This document shows positions 1-6,805 of a stretch of DNA of 11,828 bases, in pieces. The position numbers and the translations under genes are program-made. The stretch lies in the NCBI GenBank assembly GCA_003512175.1, contig DOSP01000014.1:2903-14730 (forward strand). Direction: 5' to 3'. The notes below the pieces were generated by a model. It searched no databases. It had not been told where the DNA came from and saw only the letters and a program-made list of their open reading frames with translations. The DNA comes from Candidatus Kerfeldbacteria bacterium. GTDB lineage: Bacteria; Patescibacteriota; Patescibacteriia; UBA9570. How positions within the stretch are numbered: the stretch's first letter is position 1; every line of letters starts with the position of its first letter.

Positions 1-14
1 CAATTCATGAATTG
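1..14. repeat. 14-bp perfect palindrome at window edge
   Basis: The first 14 bases read CAATTCATGAATTG, a perfect inverted repeat. It lies upstream of hppA and is cut by the window edge, so its true extent is unknown. It could be an operator half, the end of an upstream terminator or chance. No T-tract follows it. Confidence 0.3.
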
Positions 15-69
15 CCCCAACAGCCCAGTGACGATAATAAAGAAATTAATAAAGAAAACCAATAACCAT

Positions 70-2076
70 ATGAACGCAGGATTACTTTTTGCACTGTTAG
101 CATCCGTGGCTGCTTTAGTATACGGCGGAGTGCTTATTTTTATGGTCAACAAAAAAGCCACCGGCAATAGCACCATGCAAGACATTGCCAAAGCGATTCA
201 GGAGGGCGCCTCGGCGTATCTGAACCGGCAATATCGTACCATTGCCCTCATTGCAGTCGTTTTGTTTGTGGTGTTGTGGTTAGCCCTTGGTATTGCCATG
301 GCGCTGGGATTTTTAGTTGGCGCGGTTTTTTCGGCCTGCGCCGGATATATTGGTATGAATGTAGCGGTGCGCGCGAATGTACGGACTGCGGAAGCGGCTC
401 GACACGGTATGGCCGCAGCCATGAATGTGGGTGTCCAAGGTGGTGCCGTCACTGGATTATTAGTGGTTGGTCTAGGTCTACTTGGTGTCGCTGGATTTAC
501 CTGGTTGTCTGGAGGCGATATTGATGCGCTGATTGGTTTGAGTTTTGGCGGCAGTTTGATCTCCGTCTTTGCGCGGGTGGGTGGTGGTATTTTCACGAAA
601 GCAGCTGATGTAGGTGCTGATTTAGTTGGTAAAGTGGAAGCCGGTATTCCAGAAGATGATCCACGTAATCCAGCCGTGATTGCCGATAACGTCGGTGATA
701 ATGTTGGTGACGATGCCGGTATGGCCGCAGATTTATTTGAAACGTACGCGGTGACCACCGTGGCTGCCATGTTACTGGGTTCATTGATTTTTGATGGTGC
801 CGATCAAGATGCTGCTATGTTGTTTCCGCTCGTGTTAGGCGGTGTGGCCATTCTCTGTTCTATTGTGGGCACCTGGTTTATCCGATTAGGTCATGCCAAA
901 AATATCATGGGTGCCTTATATAAAGGCTTAGCTGTTGCCGGAATATTGGCGGCGGTTGTTTTTTATCCGGTGACCAAATGGTTGATGGGATCCAACGACT
1001 TATATAGCGTCGCTCAATTATATGGTTCAGCTTTAGTTGGGTTAGGCGTTACTGCATTGTTAGTGATTATTACAGAATATTATACCTCCACGAAATATAA
1101 GCCAGTTCAATCCATTGCCCATGCTTCCGAATCTGGTCATGGTACAAACGTGATTCAGGGGTTAGCTATTTCCCTGAAGTCGACTTTTGCTCCGCTTGTA
1201 GTGATTGTGTTGGCGATCTTGATCACATATAACTTGGCTGGTCTGTATGGTGTGGCCGTTGCGGCTATGGCCATGTTGTCCCTGGCTGGGATTATTGTGA
1301 CGATTGATGCCTTTGGCCCCATTACCGATAACGCTGGCGGAATTGCTGAAATGGCCAAACTACCACAAGATGTTCGTGAAGTAACAGACGCCTTGGATGC
1401 CGTAGGTAATACCACCAAAGCCGTCACCAAAGGCTATGCGATTGGCTCAGCCGGTTTAGCTGCTTTGGTACTTTTTGCCGCCTTCACGCAAGATTATCTA
1501 GCGCGATCAGGTGAAGCCTTACAGTTTAGTTTGGAAGATCCAAAAGTTATTGTCGGTTTGTTCATTGGCGGTATGGTGACCTACTACTTTGCTGCGCTAT
1601 GTATGGAAGCAGTTGGTAAGGCTGCTGCGGCAGTGGTGAAAGAAGTACGACGGCAGTTTAGAGAAATTGTGGGCATCATGGCTGGTACGGCTAAACCAGA
1701 TTATGCCGCTTGTGTCGATTTAGTCACCAAAGCAGCGTTGCGCCAGATGGTGTTACCAGTTTTATTGGCCGTGTTAACTCCAGCTATCGTCTGGTGGTTA
1801 CTTGGTCCAGTTGCAGTGGGTGGTGTGTTGATGGGTTCAATTGTAATTGGTGTGTTTTTAGCCATCTCCATGACTACCGGTGGTGGGGCCTGGGATAATG
1901 CCAAGAAATATATTGAAAAAGGTCACCATGGTGGCAAGGGCTCACCAGCTCATGCAGCGGCTGTGACTGGTGATACCGTAGGTGACCCATACAAAGATAC
2001 CGCAGGCCCAGCTATTAACCCAATGATCAAAGTATTGAACATTGTCGCGCTCTTATTAGTTATATTTTTGGCATAA
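70..2076 (+). CDS. hppA: Membrane-bound proton-translocating pyrophosphatase (K+-independent type)
   Basis: Integral membrane H+-PPase of 668 aa that hydrolyses pyrophosphate and pumps protons across the cytoplasmic membrane, with about 16 hydrophobic segments. The pyrophosphate-binding block lies at residues 180-200 (DVGADLVGKVE...EDDPRN). It is followed by NVGDN and AGMAADLFETY (207-226), and the second acidic block near the C terminus ends in GDPYKDTAGPAINP. Residue 450 is Lys in GNTTKAVTKGYAIGS; Lys rather than Ala here marks the K+-independent subfamily, which pumps H+. A usually conserved Cys in GDCAGM is Asp (GDDAGM, residue 215). The start at 70 is chosen because the first membrane helix follows directly; an in-frame ATG at 7 would add 21 polar residues. 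No Shine-Dalgarno is visible, only a purine-rich stretch. tig follows after a 43-nt gap containing a palindrome, so co-transcription is possible. Confidence 0.97.
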   Translation: MNAGLLFALLASVAALVYGGVLIFMVNKKATGNSTMQDIAKAIQEGASAYLNRQYRTIALIAVVLFVVLWLALGIAMALGFLVGAVFSACAGYIGMNVAVRANVRTAEAARHGMAAAMNVGVQGGAVTGLLVVGLGLLGVAGFTWLSGGDIDALIGLSFGGSLISVFARVGGGIFTKAADVGADLVGKVEAGIPEDDPRNPAVIADNVGDNVGDDAGMAADLFETYAVTTVAAMLLGSLIFDGADQDAAMLFPLVLGGVAILCSIVGTWFIRLGHAKNIMGALYKGLAVAGILAAVVFYPVTKWLMGSNDLYSVAQLYGSALVGLGVTALLVIITEYYTSTKYKPVQSIAHASESGHGTNVIQGLAISLKSTFAPLVVIVLAILITYNLAGLYGVAVAAMAMLSLAGIIVTIDAFGPITDNAGGIAEMAKLPQDVREVTDALDAVGNTTKAVTKGYAIGSAGLAALVLFAAFTQDYLARSGEALQFSLEDPKVIVGLFIGGMVTYYFAALCMEAVGKAAAAVVKEVRRQFREIVGIMAGTAKPDYAACVDLVTKAALRQMVLPVLLAVLTPAIVWWLLGPVAVGGVLMGSIVIGVFLAISMTTGGGAWDNAKKYIEKGHHGGKGSPAHAAAVTGDTVGDPYKDTAGPAINPMIKVLNIVALLLVIFLA

Positions 2077-2082
2077 TAACCA

Positions 2083-2110
2083 GTAGAGACGCGATATATC
2101 GCGTCTCTAC
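2083..2110. repeat. 28-bp palindromic repeat, copy 1 (upstream of tig)
   Basis: A perfect inverted repeat: arm GTAGAGACGC, centre GATATATC, arm GCGTCTCTAC. It begins 6 nt after the hppA stop and ends 9 nt before the tig ATG. No T-tract follows, so as an intrinsic terminator it would be weak; it could instead be an mRNA processing or attenuation hairpin, or a dispersed palindromic element. Copy 2 at 3397-3424 has identical arms and a different but still palindromic centre. Confidence 0.9.
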
Positions 2111-2119
2111 GTGAAAAAT

Positions 2120-3400
2120 ATGAACATCACCAAAACCATCCAAGAAACCACAACCGTTCTGTTGAAGATCGAATTGTTGCCCGAGGAGCTCAAGCCATAT
2201 CTCGATAAAGCTGTTCGACGCATTTCGAAGCAAGTGGCTGTTCCTGGGTTTCGACCAGGTCACGCACCGTATGACATGATTAAACAACAAGTCGGTGAAA
2301 TGGAGATCTACCAAGAAGCGGTGGAAGATGTGGTGCAAGATACCTTACCGAAAGCAGTTAAACAAGAACCAATTGATTTTGTTGGGAAGCCAGCAGTAGC
2401 CATTGAAAGTTTAGCGCCGGGCAATGCCTTAGTGTATACGGCAACCTTTGCCATCATGCCTAAGGTTGACTTGAAAAAGTACCAAACAGTCAAAGTCAAA
2501 AAAACCGTTCCCGCGGTTGATGAAAAAAAGTTTGAACAAACTATGGCGGATTTGCGTAAACTACGCACCAAACAAGAACCGGTTGAGCGGGCAGCGCAAA
2601 CCGGAGATTCGGTCACCATTGATTTCGATATCAAACTGGCAGGCGTTTCCATTGAGGGCGGCCAAGGGAAAGATGTACCGGTCGTACTTGGTGATAAATA
2701 TTTCATTCCCGGTTTTGAAGAAGCCCTAATGGGTATGAAGGCGAACGAAACGAAACAATTTCAGGTGACATTTCCAGAAGACTACAGTGCTAAACATTTA
2801 GCTGGTAAAACCTGTGATGTTACAGCCACCGTTAAACAAGTCCAGCAGGTGAACTTACCAGAGCTCAATGATGATTTTGCCAAAGAGCTGAATTTTAAAT
2901 CGGCCCAGGAATTACAAGATCAAATTCGCGCTAACCTGGTGAAAGAACTTGAACAAAAAGCTGACCAAGATTTTGAAACAACGGTGATTGAGGCCGTGAT
3001 TAAACAGGCGGACTTTGAACCGATTCCATCGTTGATGGTGGAGTATGAGTTAGACCGCATGATGGAAGAATTGCGTCAGCAAGTAGAAGATCAAGGCGGA
3101 AAATTTGCCGATTATCTTTCGCATATGAAAAAAACTGAGCCAGAATTACGAGATGGCTGGAAAGAGCACGCGGATAAACGCATCAAAGGTGCCTTAGTGA
3201 TTAAGACAGTGGCAGAACAGGAAAAAATTGAAATTACCGAAGATGCTATTACAGCAGAAATCGCCCGCCGCAAAGCCTATTACAAAGATGCTCCTGATAC
3301 TCAGAAGCAAATGGACGGATTCGATTATAGGGCGTATGTACGCACGGTGTTACGCAACGAGCAGGCGGTGAAGAAGTTGAAGGAATTGGCCGAAAAGTAG
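2120..3400 (+). CDS. tig: Trigger factor (ribosome-associated chaperone, PPIase)
   Basis: Trigger factor of 426 aa, close to the family's usual length (about 430). It binds the ribosome near the exit tunnel and shields nascent chains. The N-terminal ribosome-binding domain carries the signature loop GFRPGHAP (residues 43-50). An FKBP-type peptidyl-prolyl isomerase domain spans about 161-242 (GDSVTIDFD ... VLGDKYFIPGFEEALMGM). The helical substrate-binding C domain fills the rest, with long charged helices. The ATG at 2120 is preferred; a GTG at 2111, directly after the palindrome, would add three residues and cannot be excluded. No Shine-Dalgarno is present. A possible -35 (TTGGCA, 2068-2073) has no well-spaced -10, so read-through from hppA is plausible. 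The stop codon TAG (3398-3400) is part of the second palindrome. Confidence 0.96.
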   Translation: MNITKTIQETTTVLLKIELLPEELKPYLDKAVRRISKQVAVPGFRPGHAPYDMIKQQVGEMEIYQEAVEDVVQDTLPKAVKQEPIDFVGKPAVAIESLAPGNALVYTATFAIMPKVDLKKYQTVKVKKTVPAVDEKKFEQTMADLRKLRTKQEPVERAAQTGDSVTIDFDIKLAGVSIEGGQGKDVPVVLGDKYFIPGFEEALMGMKANETKQFQVTFPEDYSAKHLAGKTCDVTATVKQVQQVNLPELNDDFAKELNFKSAQELQDQIRANLVKELEQKADQDFETTVIEAVIKQADFEPIPSLMVEYELDRMMEELRQQVEDQGGKFADYLSHMKKTEPELRDGWKEHADKRIKGALVIKTVAEQEKIEITEDAITAEIARRKAYYKDAPDTQKQMDGFDYRAYVRTVLRNEQAVKKLKELAEK

Positions 3401-3428
3401 AGACGCATTGCAATGCGTCTCTACTTTT
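3393..3428. terminator. Bidirectional terminator built on palindromic repeat copy 2
   Basis: A 36-bp perfect palindrome: AAAAGTAGAGACGCATTG followed by its exact reverse complement. Each strand therefore shows a GC-containing stem followed by TTTT, the form of an intrinsic terminator in both directions between convergent tig and ldh. The inner 28 bp (3397-3424) share both 10-bp arms with copy 1 at 2083-2110. The tig stop TAG (3398-3400) lies inside the stem, and the ldh stop (3427-3429, minus strand) overlaps its edge. Confidence 0.8.
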
Positions 3429-4350
3429 ATTTCACCGACCGAATGGCCTTCTTCAAAATCGCTACTGATTTTTTCAGTGCCTGCTTTTCTTTGGCATTCA
3501 ACGGTACTTCCAACTCTTCCACGATACCGCGGCGACCAATCACCGATGGAGTGCTCACTGAAACATTCTTAATACCGTATTCACCGCGCAATACCGACGA
3601 TACCGGGAAAATACCATGGGTGTCATTTAGAATAGCTTTCACCAGTTGATTCACGCATGTGGCAATTGCTAGGTTGGTGGCTCCTTTTTTCTTGATAATA
3701 TCATAGACGACAGTGCGCACGGTATAATGAATCGCGTGCATGGCTTTTTCATTGTACCCGGGCATGGCTTTAAGTGGAATGGAACCAACGTTGGCAGTAC
3801 TCAAGGCTGGAAACGAACTGTCACCATGTTCGCCTAATACATAGGCGTGGACATTGTGGGCGTTCACTCCAAAGTATCTAGCTAAGTAGGATCGAAAACG
3901 AGCCGTATCTAACACCGTACCGGTGCCAAATACGCGATGGTGCGGAAAATGAGAATACTTTAAAGCGTAGTAGGTCAACACATCAACTGGGTTTGTCACA
4001 ATCATCAAAATGCTCTGTGGAGCATACCGCTTCACTTCTGTCACAATGCCCTTGAGGATGCGTACATTTTTACTGAGCAGTTGCAGCCGTGTTTCGCCGG
4101 GAGCTTGCGCCGCGCCAGCTGTTACCACCACAATGTCGGCATCCTTAATATCTTTGTAGGATTTTGAGCCAACGAATTCCGTATGGTTCATGAAGGCGGC
4201 GCCATGCTCAATGTCGAGTACCTCACCCTTGGCTTTTTCTAAATTCCTGTCAATCAGTACAATTTCGCTGGCTGTACCATCTAAGGCTAACGCAAAAGCG
4301 GTGGCGGTGCCGACATTTCCGGCTCCTATGATGGCTACTTTTCCTGGCAT
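3427..4350 (-). CDS. ldh: L-lactate dehydrogenase
   Basis: NAD-dependent L-lactate dehydrogenase, 307 aa, reducing pyruvate to lactate and regenerating NAD+ in the cytoplasm. The Rossmann motif GAGNVG is at 9-14 and the NAD-ribose Asp at 34. Residue 82 in AGAAQAPGETRL is Gln, the lactate-specific choice; malate dehydrogenases have Arg there. R88, N120 (TNPVDVLTY), D148, R151 and H175 (GEHGD) match the catalytic set. R153 and H168 sit where allosteric bacterial LDHs bind fructose 1,6-bisphosphate, so FBP activation is possible (inference). The start is the ATG at 4350. An in-frame ATG at 4368 is rejected because it precedes the -10 element and adds MWYNWH ahead of the Rossmann strand. The gene has its own leaderless-type promoter and ends in the shared terminator with tig. 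Confidence 0.95.
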   Translation of the reverse strand: MPGKVAIIGAGNVGTATAFALALDGTASEIVLIDRNLEKAKGEVLDIEHGAAFMNHTEFVGSKSYKDIKDADIVVVTAGAAQAPGETRLQLLSKNVRILKGIVTEVKRYAPQSILMIVTNPVDVLTYYALKYSHFPHHRVFGTGTVLDTARFRSYLARYFGVNAHNVHAYVLGEHGDSSFPALSTANVGSIPLKAMPGYNEKAMHAIHYTVRTVVYDIIKKKGATNLAIATCVNQLVKAILNDTHGIFPVSSVLRGEYGIKNVSVSTPSVIGRRGIVEELEVPLNAKEKQALKKSVAILKKAIRSVK

Positions 4351-4379
4351 GTGCCAATTATACCACAATTCTATATAAT
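4351..4379 (+). promoter_or_regulatory. nfo promoter, leaderless
   Basis: A -35-like GTGCCA (4351-4356), a 17-bp spacer and a perfect TATAAT (4374-4379) end 6 nt before the nfo ATG at 4386, so the predicted transcription start is the A of the start codon. The ldh -10 lies inside the spacer on the other strand, so the two promoters cannot easily be occupied together. Confidence 0.72.
4357..4365 (-). promoter_or_regulatory. ldh promoter: extended -10
   Basis: On the minus strand TGG-TATAAT (TGn extended -10 plus a perfect hexamer, 4362-4357) lies exactly 6 nt before the ldh ATG. The predicted transcription start is therefore the A of the ATG, implying a leaderless mRNA. No good -35 is seen, which the extended -10 could compensate for. 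Confidence 0.7.
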
Positions 4380-4385
4380 GAGTGT

Positions 4386-5228
4386 ATGTCTAAAATTGGT
4401 GCCCATGTCTCAGCAGCTGGCGGTTTATACCATGCTCCAGAAAATGCCGTGGCGGAACAATTAGAAACATTCCAAATGTTTTCACGGCCGCCGCAAAGTT
4501 TTAAGTGTCCACCACTAGATGATGCCGCTGTAGAAACCTTTAGACAAGCCGTCAAAGCAGCTGGTTTTACTTCTTACTACATTCATGCCCCGTACTTAAT
4601 AAGTCTGGCTTCGGTCAAACCTACATTACGGTATGGTTCCATCACCATGCTTAAGCAAGAATTGGATCGAGGCAGCCGTTTAGGGGTGCGCGGTGTGATG
4701 TTCCATACCGGCAGTGCGGCCAGCCAGCCTGATCGGGCGACGGGTATCAAGGTGGCGATTGATAGTTTGAATAAAGTTCTAGATGGCTATAAGGGTTCTT
4801 GTCTGTTGTTGCTCGAGAATGCAGCAGGTGGCGGCAGCGTATTGGGGTGTACATTTGAAGAGTTAGCCCAGTTGTATAAAGGGATCAAAAAAAACAAAGC
4901 TAAAGTTGGTTTTTGCCTCGATACAGCCCACGCCTTTGGCTCTGGGTATGATTTACGCACGCAAGCCGCTGTAAATAAAACGATTGCGGAGTTTGATGCA
5001 AAACTCGGGCTGGAACATTTAATCTGTATTCAAGCCAATGATTCTAAGGTCGAACTAAACAGTAAAAAGGATCGCCATGAACATATTGGCGGAGGTCAGA
5101 TTGGTGCCGCTGGCTTTGGTTTTTTACTCAATCACCCTAAATTAAAGCGGCTCGACTTTATTCTCGAAACTCCATTTGATGGCCGCGCCAATGATGTGGC
5201 GGTACTAAAAAAACTCCGTCGTTCATGA
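4386..5228 (+). CDS. nfo: Endonuclease IV (AP endonuclease), variant zinc site
   Basis: Class II apurinic/apyrimidinic endonuclease, 280 aa (E. coli Nfo is 285), a TIM-barrel enzyme that nicks 5' of abasic sites in base-excision repair. The trinuclear zinc ligands are recognisable at H67 (IHAPY), H107 (FHTG), E144 (LLLEN), D179 and H182 (CLDTAHAF), D229 and H231 (KDRHEHIG) and E261 (ILETP). The ligand expected at position 216 is Gln instead of His: the motif reads QANDSK where the family has HxNDxK (codon CAA at 5031-5033). The start is set by the leaderless promoter and by MSKIGAHVSAAGG, the normal family N terminus. It is the first gene of an operon; its stop overlaps the next gene's start as ATGA (5225-5228). 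Confidence 0.95.
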   Translation: MSKIGAHVSAAGGLYHAPENAVAEQLETFQMFSRPPQSFKCPPLDDAAVETFRQAVKAAGFTSYYIHAPYLISLASVKPTLRYGSITMLKQELDRGSRLGVRGVMFHTGSAASQPDRATGIKVAIDSLNKVLDGYKGSCLLLLENAAGGGSVLGCTFEELAQLYKGIKKNKAKVGFCLDTAHAFGSGYDLRTQAAVNKTIAEFDAKLGLEHLICIQANDSKVELNSKKDRHEHIGGGQIGAAGFGFLLNHPKLKRLDFILETPFDGRANDVAVLKKLRRS

Positions 5229-5920
5229 ACCTTACTATCTTAGGCTGTGGTCGATTCCACATTACGTCCAACTATAACTCCACCGGTAATGTAGTCTCCA
5301 CCGACACCACGAACCTGTTGGTTGATTTTGGCCGTGGTTGTTTACAGGCGCTCACCAAGCTGGGCAAAGGCGTGGCCGACATCCAGGGGATTTGTATTAG
5401 CCATACTCATCCTGACCATGTGGCTGATCTACTGTCTTTCTTTCAGATTTTTTTTATCACTTGTCCACAGCAACCACTCACGCTTATTGGCCCAACTGGT
5501 ACCCGTACGTGGTTTGATCAAATGGCCGGGTTAGTAGGTGAAAAAATTCCCAGCCAGATTACTGTGGTTGAGTCACCTCAATCTCTGCAGATTGGAGATA
5601 TCACCGTCACTACGGCGCCGATGACTCATAACGTTCCGGATATTGCCTTCCGTCTGACCCACCAAGGGAGCAGTCTAGTGTATTTGGGCGATACCGGAAT
5701 GAATGACCAGCTGATCACTTTTGCCAAAGATGTTGATGTGTTGTTGCTTGAATGTTCAAATGAATCTGGTCAGGTGACGCCACATCATTTAAATGAGCAA
5801 CAATGCGCAGATATTGCACAACGGTCTCAGGCTAAACGAGTGTTACTAACTCACTATGGTGACCAACCATTTAGTGGTACACTGGAACGAGCTAAAGAGT
5901 TGTTGACGATCAAAGTATAG
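5225..5920 (+). CDS. MBL-fold metal-dependent hydrolase, RNase Z-like
   Basis: A 231-aa metallo-beta-lactamase-fold hydrolase. The metal-binding motif HTHPDH lies at 60-65 (H60, H62, D64, H65), with further likely ligands H135 (MTHNVPD), D156 (GDTG) and H210 (LTHYGD). Overall it resembles the RNase Z/ElaC-like group of the fold, but it is shorter than bacterial RNase Z (about 300 aa) and I see no clear flexible-arm exosite. A tRNA 3'-processing role is therefore only one option; other phosphodiesterase or hydrolase activities are equally possible. It overlaps nfo by 4 nt and is followed after 2 nt by the IMPase gene, so the three are translationally coupled. No Shine-Dalgarno is visible. Confidence 0.85.
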   Translation: MNLTILGCGRFHITSNYNSTGNVVSTDTTNLLVDFGRGCLQALTKLGKGVADIQGICISHTHPDHVADLLSFFQIFFITCPQQPLTLIGPTGTRTWFDQMAGLVGEKIPSQITVVESPQSLQIGDITVTTAPMTHNVPDIAFRLTHQGSSLVYLGDTGMNDQLITFAKDVDVLLLECSNESGQVTPHHLNEQQCADIAQRSQAKRVLLTHYGDQPFSGTLERAKELLTIKV

Positions 5921-5922
5921 GT

Positions 5923-6720
5923 ATGCATATTATCAAAGAGTTCGCCATTGGCCTGGCTTTGCGCTCAGGCAATATGTTGATGAAAGAATTTCGGGCATTG
6001 TCACCGGAACAGATTCGGTTTAAGGATAAACGGGAGTTGGTCACCAACCATGATATCAAAGTGAATCATTTTTTGGTGGACAAAATCCGGCGAGCGTATC
6101 CAGAACATAGTATCTTGTCTGAAGAAGAAGGCTTGAAAAAGGGTCGTGGCAAATCAACCAGTGAATATCAATGGGTGGTTGATCCACTAGATGGCACAAC
6201 TAACTTTATAATGAGGCATACGTTTTTCACCACCACGATTGCCTTACTCAAAAATGGCGACCCAGTCATTGGAGTAATCTATTCACCGTATACGCGGGAA
6301 TTATTTGTGGCCGAAAAGGGTAAAGGGGCACGCCGTAACGAAATGCGCATGCATGTCTCAAATGAGGATAGTCTTAAAACGTCCTTTCTGTGTTTTGCCT
6401 ATTCTCATGAACGTAAATCGTTGCGACGGGCCGTAGCCGCGTACCAACATTTTGAATTTGAAGCCCGTTCAATGCGACATTTTGGTTCGTCCTCATTAGA
6501 GTTAGCCTTTGTGGCTGCAGGGCGCGTTGATGGCATGATCATTACACCACCAGTCCGTATTTGGGATGTGGCAGCTGGCATGCTGATGGTACGTGAGGCG
6601 GGTGGATTAGTCACAGATTTTACCGGTGATCCTGCCGCCATGGCGAAAAACGGTTTGGTAGCCACCAATGGTAAGGTGCACAAACAAATTTTAAAAGTGA
6701 TTAAAGACAAGAAGATTTAG
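5923..6720 (+). CDS. Inositol monophosphatase family protein
   Basis: A 265-aa member of the Mg2+-dependent, Li+-sensitive phosphatase superfamily (IMPase/SuhB-like). Metal-binding signatures are complete: E67 in SEEEG, the DPLDGTTNF block at 87-95 (D87, D90) and D215 in WDVAAG, followed by REAGG. It probably dephosphorylates a small sugar or inositol phosphate. FBPase, histidinol-phosphatase and 3'-phosphoadenosine-5'-phosphate phosphatase activities also occur in this superfamily, and sequence alone does not settle the substrate. It is the last gene of the nfo operon, starting 2 nt after the MBL stop. Its TAG stop (6718-6720) touches the 3' end of the opposing tRNA-Leu at 6721, leaving no room for a dedicated terminator. 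Confidence 0.92.
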   Translation: MHIIKEFAIGLALRSGNMLMKEFRALSPEQIRFKDKRELVTNHDIKVNHFLVDKIRRAYPEHSILSEEEGLKKGRGKSTSEYQWVVDPLDGTTNFIMRHTFFTTTIALLKNGDPVIGVIYSPYTRELFVAEKGKGARRNEMRMHVSNEDSLKTSFLCFAYSHERKSLRRAVAAYQHFEFEARSMRHFGSSSLELAFVAAGRVDGMIITPPVRIWDVAAGMLMVREAGGLVTDFTGDPAAMAKNGLVATNGKVHKQILKVIKDKKI

Positions 6721-6805
6721 TGGTGCCCAGGGCGGGACTCGAACCCGCAAGCCTTACGGCGCAGCATTTTAAGTGCTGTGTGTATACCGGTTTCACCACC
6801 TGGGC
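6721..6805 (-). tRNA. tRNA-Leu (anticodon UAA), CCA encoded
   Basis: Class II tRNA. The acceptor GCCCAGG pairs with CCTGGGC, followed by discriminator A and an encoded CCA (6723-6721). The anticodon stem CAGCA/TGCTG encloses loop CTTAAAA, giving anticodon TAA. A long variable arm precedes the T arm GCGGG/TTCGAGT/CCCGC. There is no intron, although this gene is the classic group I intron host in cyanobacteria and plastids. The first 13 bases overlap the end of the upstream HNH gene, so it is probably processed from that transcript; a separate promoter (TTGCAG, 18 bp, AATAGT around 6817-6846) is very weak. Its 3' end abuts the convergent IMPase stop with no gap. Confidence 0.96.

Noticed and set aside
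7..69. In-frame ATG at 7 as hppA start
   Set aside because: It would add 21 polar, lysine-rich residues before the first membrane helix, unlike family members, and has no ribosome-binding site.
198..770. 190-aa minus-strand frame inside hppA
   Set aside because: A Pro/Thr/Ala-rich antisense shadow of a highly conserved gene, with no start signals.
2308..2706. 132-aa minus-strand frame inside tig
   Set aside because: Antisense shadow; Ser/Thr-rich composition follows from tig codon usage.
3413..3649. 78-aa plus-strand frame downstream of tig
   Set aside because: It starts inside the terminator palindrome and is antisense to the conserved ldh C terminus.
4351..4368. ATG at 4368 as ldh start
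   Set aside because: The extra codons span the TATAAT element, and the Rossmann strand normally starts within a few residues of MPGKVAIIGAG.
5225..5920. Firm assignment of the MBL protein as RNase Z (rnz)
   Set aside because: It is about 70 residues short and lacks a recognisable exosite, so only the fold-level call is supported.
6721..6805. Intron in tRNA-Leu(UAA)
   Set aside because: The anticodon loop CTTAAAA is uninterrupted and the cloverleaf is complete.
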